Below, in pieces: positions 34,171 to 40,650 of a stretch of DNA of 40,650 nucleotides; position 1 is the first letter of the stretch, and each line of letters begins with the position of its first letter. The stretch comes from Solirubrobacterales bacterium (lineage in GTDB: Bacteria; Actinomycetota; Thermoleophilia; Solirubrobacterales; 70-9). The position numbers were made by a program, and so were the translations under genes. The notes beneath the pieces are model-generated. The model was given only the letters and a program-made list of their open reading frames with translations, was not told the DNA's origin and ran no database searches. The DNA is taken from the NCBI GenBank assembly GCA_025964255.1, contig JAOPZF010000110.1:1-40650 (forward strand), in the 5' to 3' direction.

Positions 34171-35115
34171 ATGACGATCGCGCGCGCAGTCCTTGCTCCC
34201 ATGTACGGCGGACCGGAGGTGCTCGAGGTCCGCGAGGTCGAGGTTGCGGACCCCGGAGCCGGAGAGGTGACGATCGAGGTGCGGGCCGCCGGGCTCAACC
34301 CGGTCGACTTCAAACTCTTCAGCGGTGCCCGCGGCGGCGACCCCGACGCCTTGCCGCTGCCGGTCGGTCTCGAGGTCGCCGGGGTGCTGACCGCGATCGG
34401 GCCCGACACGGAGATCGCCTCGGGTGGCGGGGAGGTCGGTGACGAGATCCTCGCCTTCCGCGTCTCCGGCGGCTGCAGCTCGGCGCTCACGGTCCCCGCC
34501 GCCGACGTCTTCGCCAAGCCCGCAACGCTCGACTTCCCCGAAGCGGCCAACCTGCTGCTCGTCGGCGGGACGGCCGCGGACATGTTGCGCATCGTGCCCG
34601 CGCGGGAGGGGACGACGATGGTCATCCACGGGACCTCCGGAGCCGTCGGCGTCAGCCTCCTCCAGCAGTTGGCCCCGCTCGGCGTCCGCGCGATCGGCAC
34701 CGCCTCGGAGGCGAACTTCGACGAGGTGCGGCGCTTCGGTGGCGAGCCGGTCACCTACGGCGACGGCCTCGAGGGGCGCCTCCGCGACCTCGCGCCGGAG
34801 GGATTCGACGCCGCCTACGACTGCGTCGGCACCGACGAGGCGGTCGACGTCTCACTCGCCCTTGTCGACCGCTCGCGCCTGGTCACGATCGCGGCCGCCG
34901 GCCGCGCCGGCGAGGAGGGCTTCGAGGTGGTCGGCGCCGCGCGACCGGATTCCGCCGCCTTCCGCGACTCGAACCGCGCCGCACTCGTCGACCTGGCCGC
35001 CCGCGGCGAGCTCGTCGTCCCGGTCGCCCGCACCTTCCCGCTGGACGAAGCAGCCGCCGCCCTCACCCTCCTGGCCGGCGAACACCCCGGCGGCAAGCTC
35101 GCCCTGATTCCCTAG
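34171..35115 (+). CDS. Zinc-less quinone oxidoreductase (MDR family)
   Basis: A 314-residue medium-chain reductase. VEIRAAGLNPVDFKLFSG-like text (VRAAGLNPVDFKLFSG) and GLEVAGVLTAIGPD form the catalytic domain, with no zinc-binding cysteine pattern. The NADPH site is GTSGAVG (154-160). C-terminal LDEAAAALTLLAGEHPGGKLAL is typical. ATG 34171 is 8 bases after TAGGTT. It would reduce quinones or enals with NADPH. The 45-base repeat begins 17 bases after its stop. Confidence 0.9.
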   Translation: MTIARAVLAPMYGGPEVLEVREVEVADPGAGEVTIEVRAAGLNPVDFKLFSGARGGDPDALPLPVGLEVAGVLTAIGPDTEIASGGGEVGDEILAFRVSGGCSSALTVPAADVFAKPATLDFPEAANLLLVGGTAADMLRIVPAREGTTMVIHGTSGAVGVSLLQQLAPLGVRAIGTASEANFDEVRRFGGEPVTYGDGLEGRLRDLAPEGFDAAYDCVGTDEAVDVSLALVDRSRLVTIAAAGRAGEEGFEVVGAARPDSAAFRDSNRAALVDLAARGELVVPVARTFPLDEAAAALTLLAGEHPGGKLALIP

Positions 35116-35132
35116 TAGGCGGCACCCCCGAC

Positions 35133-35177
35133 TGAGTTCGCACTTTCGGCCGCATACGGCCCATTTCTGCGAACTCA
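35133..35177. repeat. Interspersed 45-base palindromic repeat, copy 2
   Basis: It has the same outer arms (TGAGTTCGCA / TGCGAACTCA) and length as copy 1, the same CATAC loop region, but the inner stem is GGCCG/CGGCC. Pairing is kept while sequence changes. It could also end transcription of the quinone oxidoreductase. Confidence 0.8.
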
Positions 35178-35261
35178 TCCGGGGGCTCGTGGCCCGAGGC
35201 GGCTGGCACCAGGCAGATCCGCGGCCGGATCGGGCTGGCGCCACGGAGGCAAAGGAACGCT

Positions 35262-35309
35262 GCCCTCTCGGTGGCGGCCCTGGCAGGCTGAGGCCGCCAC
35301 CGAGAGGGC
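35262..35309. repeat. 18-bp perfect-stem hairpin
   Basis: GCCCTCTCGGTGGCGGCC pairs with its exact complement around a 12-base loop. It lies between the 45-base repeat and the composite repeat in a stretch without a gene. No T-run follows. Confidence 0.65.
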
Positions 35310-35449
35310 CGGGTGTGTGTGAGGAGTACAAGAGGCGCGGGTTTCGCCACGAAAGACGCCCCGGTTGGCCTTGGGAGGTCAGTGGTCCGTCACGAAGAGC
35401 CGGAGAAGTTCACGGTCCGTCCCGACTTCTTCGGGCGACCCACTCGTCG

Positions 35450-35488
35450 CTGGACACTTTTCGTTGCCATAGGACGAAAAGCGTCCAG
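35450..35488. repeat. Array hairpin 1
   Basis: Thirty-nine bases: CTGGACACTTTTCGT and ACGAAAAGCGTCCAG with one A-C mismatch, loop TGCCATAGG. Confidence 0.75.
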
Positions 35489-35499
35489 TGAACGGACGG

Positions 35500-35538
35500 C
35501 TGAAGGGTTTTGGTTGCCATAGGACCAAAAACCTTCAG
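35500..35538. repeat. Array hairpin 2
   Basis: Thirty-nine bases: CTGAAGGGTTTTGGT and ACCAAAAACCTTCAG with one G-A mismatch, loop TGCCATAGG, identical to hairpin 1. Confidence 0.75.
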
Positions 35539-35546
35539 CGACGACT

Positions 35547-35589
35547 GCCTGAACACTTTTTGTCCCAGGGGAACTAAAAGTGTTCAGGC
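35547..35589. repeat. Array hairpin 3
   Basis: A 14-bp uninterrupted stem (GCCTGAACACTTTT), a T-T mismatch, then two more pairs; loop CCCAGGGGA. The 39-base core (35549-35587) aligns with hairpins 1 and 2. Confidence 0.75.
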
Positions 35590-35753
35590 GTCACCGCGAC
35601 CCCCGGATCCGGGCCTCGGGCGCATGAAGACCTGTGACGTTCCCGTACCTCTCTCGGGCGAATCCGTGACGAACGTGCCGAACCCTTGACCTTCCCCGCG
35701 AAAGACGCCCGGGACTAACTCGGACGGGCGGAGTGGACGGCCGCTGCGGACGT

Positions 35754-37073
35754 CTAGCGCGCCGGGCCGGTCGGGACTGTGCCGCGGACCAGGGCGGCGG
35801 CCTCGCGGCCGATCTCGCTCCAGGCGTAGCGGCCGTCGACCTCTTCTCGGGCGTGGCGGCCGCGTAGTTTGCGCTCGGCGGGGTCCTCGATCGCTTCGAG
35901 GATCGCGGCGGCGAGGGCCTCGGGGTCGTCGGGTTCGACCAGCCGGCCGGTCCAGCCGTCGTCGACGATCGTCGAGGGGCCGCCGCGATCGACGGCGATG
36001 ACCGGCAGGCCGCAGGCCATCGCCTCGATCAGGACCTGGCCGAACTGCTCGGCGACGGAGGCGTGGACGAGGGCGTCGGCGGCATTCAGCAGGTCGGGAA
36101 GTTCCTCGTGGGAGTGCCAGCCGGCGAGGTGGACGTCGCGGGCGCCGAGGCGTTCGATCGCCGCCGCCGGATGCTCGCCCTCCCACTCACCGGGGTGCCC
36201 GCCGACGAGGATCAGGGACGCCGGCTCGGTGGTCCGGGCGCGGGCCATCGTGAACGCCTCGATCAGGACGGGCAGTCGCTTGACGGCGGTGAAGCGGCCG
36301 ACGTAGACGAAGACAGTGCCGCTGGGCGCCACGCCGATGGCCTCCTGCCAGACCGCGTCGCGGTCGACCGGGCGCGGGGCGAAGATCGGGTCGAAGCCGT
36401 TCGGCAGGACCGAGAAGCGCTCGGTCGGGAGGTCGAGCAGCGCGGCCGCCCGGGCGACCCCCTTCTCGTCGCCGACCACCAGTCGCTCGCAGTCCGCCGC
36501 CCAGCGGCCGAGGCGCTCCGACCACGCCGCGGCGCGGCTCGGGTCGGCGGCCGCTCCCGCCTCGATCGCCTCGAGCATCAGCAACTCGGTGCCGTGGATG
36601 TGGCCGATGATCGGCACGCCGGGAAGGGCGCGCGCCGCCGCCTCGTCAAGTGGGGTCAGGTGGTGGAGGTAGAGCCGGTCGACGCCGCCCGCCGCGGCGC
36701 GCTCGAGCTCACGCGCCCAGGCGTCCACCTGCAGCTCGAGGCGGCGGTCGTCGAGCGAGGTCAGCACCGGGTCGACGGCGTCCTCGCGGTTCTCGAAAGA
36801 GCCGTGCATCGGCGCCGTGCCGGCCGGTCCGACGAAGTCGACCGGCCGTCCCGAGGCCAGCGCCGGGGTGAAGTCGACCGCCCGCACGTCGAGCCCCTTG
36901 TAGAAGTCGTTGGCGTCGGCGGCGGGGCCGAGGTCGGTCCGCGAGCCCGAGACCAGCGTCACCTCGGTCCCCTGCGTCTCCAACTCCCGAGCAAGCGCCC
37001 GCGCCACGTGGGCCGATCCGCCGCGAGGGTAGAAGTAAGTACCCATCAGCAGCTTTTCGACTTTGTCAAACAT
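35754..37073 (-). CDS. Glycosyltransferase family 4-like protein
   Basis: A 439-residue GT-B glycosyltransferase. The acceptor domain opens with MGTYFYPRGGSAHVARALARELETQG, and the donor domain has VFVYVGRFTAVKRLPVLIEAF and the nucleotide-sugar site HASVAEQFGQVLIEAMACGLPVIAVDRGGPSTIV (in pieces), with the conserved E-x7-E. It would transfer a sugar to a cell-surface or secondary metabolite acceptor. Start ATG 37073 is 8 bases after TACGGT on the minus strand; an internal ATG at 37046 also fits the fold's start. No other glycan genes adjoin, so the product is unknown. Confidence 0.88.
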   Translation of the reverse strand: MFDKVEKLLMGTYFYPRGGSAHVARALARELETQGTEVTLVSGSRTDLGPAADANDFYKGLDVRAVDFTPALASGRPVDFVGPAGTAPMHGSFENREDAVDPVLTSLDDRRLELQVDAWARELERAAAGGVDRLYLHHLTPLDEAAARALPGVPIIGHIHGTELLMLEAIEAGAAADPSRAAAWSERLGRWAADCERLVVGDEKGVARAAALLDLPTERFSVLPNGFDPIFAPRPVDRDAVWQEAIGVAPSGTVFVYVGRFTAVKRLPVLIEAFTMARARTTEPASLILVGGHPGEWEGEHPAAAIERLGARDVHLAGWHSHEELPDLLNAADALVHASVAEQFGQVLIEAMACGLPVIAVDRGGPSTIVDDGWTGRLVEPDDPEALAAAILEAIEDPAERKLRGRHAREEVDGRYAWSEIGREAAALVRGTVPTGPAR

Positions 37074-37130
37074 CCACCCCCACCGTAGCGATGCGGTGAA
37101 GGAAACGTGAACGCGGCGACCCTGGTCCGC

Positions 37131-37183
37131 CCGTCCAGCTGTTCCTTATGACCGGTATCCCGGCATAAGGAACAGCTGGACGG
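37131..37183. repeat. 20-bp perfect-stem hairpin
   Basis: CCGTCCAGCTGTTCCTTATG pairs completely with 37164-37183 around a 13-base loop that itself can form CCGG/CCGG. It lies 5 bases after the stop of the NAGPA-domain gene (minus strand) and about 60 bases upstream of the glycosyltransferase start. It may end transcription of the former; no T-run is present. Confidence 0.7.
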
Positions 37184-37188
37184 ATCGG

Positions 37189-37968
37189 TCAGCGGGGGGA
37201 GATGCGGAGGGCGGTGGCGATCTCGCGGCCGCCGCGCAGTTCGAGGCCGTGCTCCTCGCGGGGGGTGTTCACCAGCTTGCCGTCGACGACCAGCGAGGCA
37301 GAGCCGCCGCCGTCGAGGTTCATCGCGTCCTCGCAGCCGAGCGCCGCCATCGTCTCGGCGAGCTCCCTCATCGTCATCCCCGCGTCATCGTCGGCGCGGC
37401 CGTCGCAGACGACCGCGACAAGGTCACGTCCCGCAAGGCCGAGCGCCGCCCGCGGGTAGCGACCCTCGCTGATGTCGGAGTCGAACTGGCGGGAGCCGGC
37501 CGAGAAGCCCTCGGCGTCGACGCCGGGATGGACCGCCAGCTGCCCTTCGCGGACCAGCATCGGCCCCGCCTGCAGGAGATCGCCGCGCGGCGCTCCCTCG
37601 ACCTCCTCGCGGGCCAGCAGCGCGACGGCCCCCGCATCGACGTGGACGCAGGCCCGGCAGCGGTGCCAGGGCGAGTCGAAAGGTTCGCTGGGCAGCGCCT
37701 CGCCGCCGACCCAGACGTCGCCGAGCGCCGGGCCGCCGGGCCGCATGTAGAAGCCGCCGACGATCGCGTGCTCCGCGCCCGCCGCCGCGGCCCACTCGAC
37801 CAGCGTCCCCGGGGGATCGAGGGCGACGACCGAGACGGCAAAGGCGTCGCGATCGAAGCGCGCCACGTGGACGGTGGTGAGGGCACCGTCGGGTAGCGCG
37901 CGGCGGTCGCGGATCAGCCGCGGCGGGGCGGCATCGAGGCGGGGTTGAGTGAGGGTCGAGACGGACAT
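37189..37968 (-). CDS. Phosphodiester glycosidase (NAGPA) domain protein
   Basis: A 259-residue protein without a signal peptide. The NAGPA domain is shown by AIVGGFYMRPGGPALGDVWV, then AALGLAGRDLVAVVCDGR, then GMTMRELAETMAALGCEDAMNLDGGGSASLVVDG (in pieces), where NLDGGGS is the family core. The family cleaves phosphodiesters to terminal sugars in some members. A Cys-rich stretch (WHRCRACVHV) lies in the middle. GAGAAGG is about 10 bases before ATG 37968. It is divergent from the DsbA-like gene. Confidence 0.87.
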   Translation of the reverse strand: MSVSTLTQPRLDAAPPRLIRDRRALPDGALTTVHVARFDRDAFAVSVVALDPPGTLVEWAAAAGAEHAIVGGFYMRPGGPALGDVWVGGEALPSEPFDSPWHRCRACVHVDAGAVALLAREEVEGAPRGDLLQAGPMLVREGQLAVHPGVDAEGFSAGSRQFDSDISEGRYPRAALGLAGRDLVAVVCDGRADDDAGMTMRELAETMAALGCEDAMNLDGGGSASLVVDGKLVNTPREEHGLELRGGREIATALRISPR

Positions 37969-38063
37969 CGTCGGTTGCCTTCTCGGGAATGGAATCGCAC
38001 CTGGGGGACGGAGTTGTTGCCGGGTTGGGAACTGGGCCGATCCGTCCAGGTAGTTTGCGCGGC

Positions 38064-38882
38064 GTGGTGCTCGCGATCAGCCTCTTCACCGACCCGGCCT
38101 GTCCGTTCGCGTTCTCGGCCGAGCCCCGGCGGCTGCGGTTGCGCTGGCACTACGGCGAGGGCCTCGAGTGGACGACGCGGATGATCGTCCTCACCCGTGA
38201 ACCAGGCGAGGCCGAGGGGCTGGCGCAGGGCGCGCCGGGCCTGCAGCGCAAGTTCGGGATGCCGATCGATCCGGCGCCCTATCCGCGGCCGTCGTCCTCG
38301 GAACCGGCGTGCCGGGCGGTGGTCGCGGCGCGCCTGAACGCGCCGGAGCGTCAGGAGTTGTTGCTGCGGGCGCTGCGGGTGCGGAGGATGGCGGGCGGCT
38401 TGATCGACGATCCGATGCTGATCGAGGCCGCCGCCGACGACGCCGGAATCGACTCCGGCGAGATGGCGGTATGGGTGGCGAGCGAGGAGACCGGCGCGGC
38501 GCTCGAGGCCGACGTCGCCGCGGCCCGCTCGCCCGCACCGGCCGCCCGCGCCCTCGACCACAAGCTCGGCGGCCCGCGTGAGGAGCGCCGTTACACGGCG
38601 CCGACCTACGAGTTCGGCGACGCCTCCGGCGGCATGATCGTCGTCCCCGGCTTCACCCCGATCGAGGCCTACGAAGTCGCGGTCGCGAACCTGGCGCCTG
38701 AGCTGGAGCGCCGGCCTGCTCCGGATGACGTCGGCGAGCTGCTCGATTGGGCGCCCTATCCGCTGGCGACGGTCGAGGTGATGGCAATCACCGGGCTCCG
38801 CGAGGCCGACGCCCGCGCCGCCCTCGCCCGGGCCGGCGAGCCGATCCCGTCAGGGGCTGACTTCTACTGGCGCCCGGCCTAG
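38064..38882 (+). CDS. DsbA family (FrnE-like) protein
   Basis: A 272-residue thioredoxin-fold protein. The redox site region is FTDPACPFAFSAEP, a CP-type motif in which only one cysteine is kept (C-P-F-A instead of CxxC), as in many cytoplasmic FrnE-like members. The helical insert and C-terminal cis-Pro region (GGMIVVPGFTPIEAYEVA) follow. GTG 38064 is chosen because TAGTTT (38051-38056) lies 7 bases before it and no Shine-Dalgarno is present; an upstream in-frame start would add about 25 uncharacteristic residues. Role: disulfide exchange or glutathione-linked chemistry, unproven. Confidence 0.8.
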   Translation: MVLAISLFTDPACPFAFSAEPRRLRLRWHYGEGLEWTTRMIVLTREPGEAEGLAQGAPGLQRKFGMPIDPAPYPRPSSSEPACRAVVAARLNAPERQELLLRALRVRRMAGGLIDDPMLIEAAADDAGIDSGEMAVWVASEETGAALEADVAAARSPAPAARALDHKLGGPREERRYTAPTYEFGDASGGMIVVPGFTPIEAYEVAVANLAPELERRPAPDDVGELLDWAPYPLATVEVMAITGLREADARAALARAGEPIPSGADFYWRPA

Positions 38883-38891
38883 GATCAGGTC

Positions 38892-39161
<270 letters not shown>

Positions 39162-39175
39162 GACGTCTCCCGGGG

Positions 39176-39202
39176 CCGGGGCCAGGCGCCGGTCGGCCCC
39201 GG
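39176..39202 (+). terminator. GC-rich hairpin after the DUF2277 gene
   Basis: CCGGGGCC and GGCCCCGG pair around an 11-base loop, 14 bases after the stop. GGTTCG follows, so it may be a weak intrinsic terminator. The rest of 39203-39397 shows no gene. Confidence 0.45.
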
Positions 39203-39397
39203 TTCGCATCGTTCGTCCGTTCCGCTCACGTAGGTCCCGGCGGCGGCCGATACAGCCGATACACCGGAACAGACTTTTCGACTCAGGCACCCCCTTCGCG
39301 AGATGGGTCCGCAGGGTCGTGGGACTCCGTCGGAGTTCGTCGCGACCACCCGAAGTTGAGCGTTGTCTGGGATGTTCCAACATCAGGAAGGACTTTC

Positions 39398-40552
39398 ATG
39401 TCCAACCCCCTCGACTTCACTCGAGGACGCGTCGCCTTGATCGGCATCGCGCTCTGCTTCGTCTTCACGGCGATCATGGTTGCGATCCCGATCGCCGCCA
39501 ACGCCGCCCCGGTCGGCCTCGCCACCGCCCAGCCCTTCGTCGTCCTCGGCGGCGCCGGCGTCACCAACTCCGGCTCGTCCGTCCTCAACGGCGACCTCGG
39601 CGTCACGCCGGGCACCTCGCTCAGCGGCTTCGGCGCTCCCGCCGTCGTCAACGGCGCGACCCATGCCAACGACGCTGTCGCCGCCCAGGCGCAAGCGGAC
39701 CTGACGACGGCCTACAACGTCGCCGCCGGCCAGCCGATCGCCCCCGGCAACGAACTTACCGGCGTCGACCTCGGCGGCCTGACCCTTTCCCCGGGCGCCT
39801 ACGGATACAGCACCTCGGCGCAGCTCACCGGCCAGCTCACCCTCGACGCCCACGGCGATCCCAACGCGCAGTTCGTCTTCGTGATCGGCAGCACGCTGAC
39901 CACCGCCTCGGCGAGCTCGGTCGTCCTCACCAACGGCGCCTCGCCCTGCAACGTCTTCTGGAAAATCGGCAGCTCGGCGACCTTCGGCAGCGGCACTGCC
40001 TTCGAGGGCAACGTGATGGCTCTGACCTCGATCTCGTTGAACAGCGGCGTCACGGTTCTCGGCCGCGCCCTCGCCCGCAACGGCGAAGTGACCCTGATCA
40101 ACGACGTGCTGACCCTGCCCGGCTGCGCGACCGAAACCTCGACCACCCCGACCGAAACGGTGACCTCGACCAGCGCCGGGACGACCACCACGTCGACCGT
40201 CGCCAACGGAGGCGCCGGCACCAAAAAGAAGCCGAAGGGGAAGTCGACGAAGCCGTCGGCGGCGAAGACCGGCGGTAGCGCGACACTCGTACGCGGCAAG
40301 AACACCGCCTCGGGCGTCAGCGCCAGCGTCCAAGGAAGGCGGATCAACACCGTCACCTTCACCGACAACGGCGTCCGCGTCGGTGCCGGGGGCTCGCGAA
40401 CGGTGCACGTCGCGATGACGCCGGGAGTCCACCGGGTCGTCGCCCACGTCACCTTCAACGGCGGGACGAAATCGAAGACGCTCGCCTTCAGCTTCCGCGT
40501 GCCGACTCCCGTGCTGCACCCGAAGTTCGGACCCTCGCAGTTCACCGGATGA
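39398..40552 (+). CDS. Exported DUF3494 (ice-binding-like) protein
   Basis: A 384-residue secreted protein. The signal peptide is GRVALIGIALCFVFTAIMVA ending near ANAAPVG. Residues about 25-235 are the DUF3494 beta-helical domain: FVVLGGAGVTNSGSSVLNGDLGV, then ELTGVDLGGLTLSPGAYGYS, FVFVIGSTLTTASASSVVL and NVFWKIGSSATFGSGTAFEGN. A Thr/Ser linker and a Lys-rich stretch (TKKKPKGKSTKPS) lead to a C-terminal beta domain (VHVAMTPGVHRVVAHVTFNGG). Known members include ice-binding and adhesin-like proteins; ice binding cannot be claimed here. GGAAGGA is 6 bases before the ATG. The next gene overlaps its stop (ATGA). Confidence 0.87.
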   Translation: MSNPLDFTRGRVALIGIALCFVFTAIMVAIPIAANAAPVGLATAQPFVVLGGAGVTNSGSSVLNGDLGVTPGTSLSGFGAPAVVNGATHANDAVAAQAQADLTTAYNVAAGQPIAPGNELTGVDLGGLTLSPGAYGYSTSAQLTGQLTLDAHGDPNAQFVFVIGSTLTTASASSVVLTNGASPCNVFWKIGSSATFGSGTAFEGNVMALTSISLNSGVTVLGRALARNGEVTLINDVLTLPGCATETSTTPTETVTSTSAGTTTTSTVANGGAGTKKKPKGKSTKPSAAKTGGSATLVRGKNTASGVSASVQGRRINTVTFTDNGVRVGAGGSRTVHVAMTPGVHRVVAHVTFNGGTKSKTLAFSFRVPTPVLHPKFGPSQFTG

Positions 40553-40650
40553 CCGATAGCCGGATCCGGTCCCGACCCCGCGGCTTCCGCCTCGGGGTCG
40601 TGGCCGGCCTGGCGGTGCTGGCCCTCGGCGGTGCCGGCGTCGCCCGCGCC
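40549..40650 (+). CDS. Exported protein, N-terminus only
   Basis: The first 34 codons of a gene cut by the window end. ATG overlaps the DUF3494 stop as ATGA, so it is translationally coupled. A basic start (MTDSRIRSRPRGFR) and a hydrophobic helix (LGVVAGLAVLALGGAG) form a signal peptide or anchor. A sortase or another surface protein would fit the position, but this cannot be told from what is visible. Confidence 0.6.
   Translation, partial: MTDSRIRSRPRGFRLGVVAGLAVLALGGAGVARA

Larger units (their letters stand above)
35384..35643. repeat. Composite hairpin repeat, copy 2 (three hairpins)
   Basis: Left block (35384-35432), 17 bases, three tandem hairpins, 33 bases, right block (35621-35643). 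The blocks match copy 1 at 35/49 and 20/23 positions, and both spacings are conserved, while the number of hairpins differs. The remainder of 35116-35753 has no gene I can support. Confidence 0.7.

Noticed and set aside
35384-35643. CRISPR-like reading of the tandem hairpins
   Set aside because: The units are palindromes with differing arms, separated by 10-11 bases, not identical repeats with unique 30-40 base spacers, and no cas gene is present.
37131-37183. Simple Rho-independent terminator
   Set aside because: The 20-bp perfect stem has no T-run on either strand; termination may still occur, so it is listed as a repeat.

Overview
This 40.65 kb window reads as chromosome of a high-GC Gram-positive bacterium, most likely an actinobacterium of the Thermoleophilia/Solirubrobacterales type. 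That placement is an inference from the GC-rich codon use, the frequent GTG starts, the TANNNT boxes placed 6-9 bases before start codons that lack a Shine-Dalgarno sequence, and the gene content (exported beta-helix and DUF3494 proteins, DUF2277, YdeI-like, NAGPA-domain proteins). No rRNA, tRNA, CRISPR array, insertion sequence or integrase was seen.

Layout. 1-6080: 3' end of alanine dehydrogenase, an exported beta-helix protein, and a DrrA/DrrB-type ABC exporter (ATPase plus two permeases, overlapping GTGA junctions) divergent from a MarR regulator with a palindromic operator. 6081-13.7 kb: a lower-GC island with a tightly packed four-gene operon (zinc-ribbon DNA methylase, ParB-like protein, SNF2-type helicase, DUF3883 nuclease-like protein) and a convergent gene with a PD-(D/E)XK-like N-terminus. 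It looks like an anti-phage or restriction-modification system that matches none of the named systems I know. 13.8-20.3 kb: a TetR regulator fused tail-to-head with a TetR remnant, a very large exported protein, and YdeI-like, STAS and small exported proteins. 20.3-20.8 kb: an ECF sigma factor C-terminal remnant and the first copy of two unusual intergenic repeats.

20.8-27.1 kb: a LacI-type repressor divergent from a catabolic operon (ureohydrolase, carbon-nitrogen hydrolase, APC transporter, metallophosphoesterase, nucleotidyltransferase-like protein), with two operator-like sites in the shared promoter. The likely job is import and breakdown of a guanidino or amide compound. 27.1-31.3 kb: a flavin amine oxidase, a two-component system and a D-Ala-D-Ala carboxypeptidase. 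31.3-35.1 kb: two dihydrofolate-reductase-like proteins, a frameshifted DedA pseudogene, a GNAT acetyltransferase and a quinone oxidoreductase. 35.1-35.75 kb: the second, larger copy of the intergenic repeats, with three tandem 39-base hairpins. 35.75-40.65 kb: a glycosyltransferase, a NAGPA-domain protein, a DsbA-like protein, DUF2277, a DUF3494 adhesin-like protein and the start of an exported protein.

The two most interesting items are the five-gene defence-like island and the composite hairpin repeat. Both copies of the repeat have the same spacing and similar conserved flanking blocks but carry different numbers of hairpins (one versus three).
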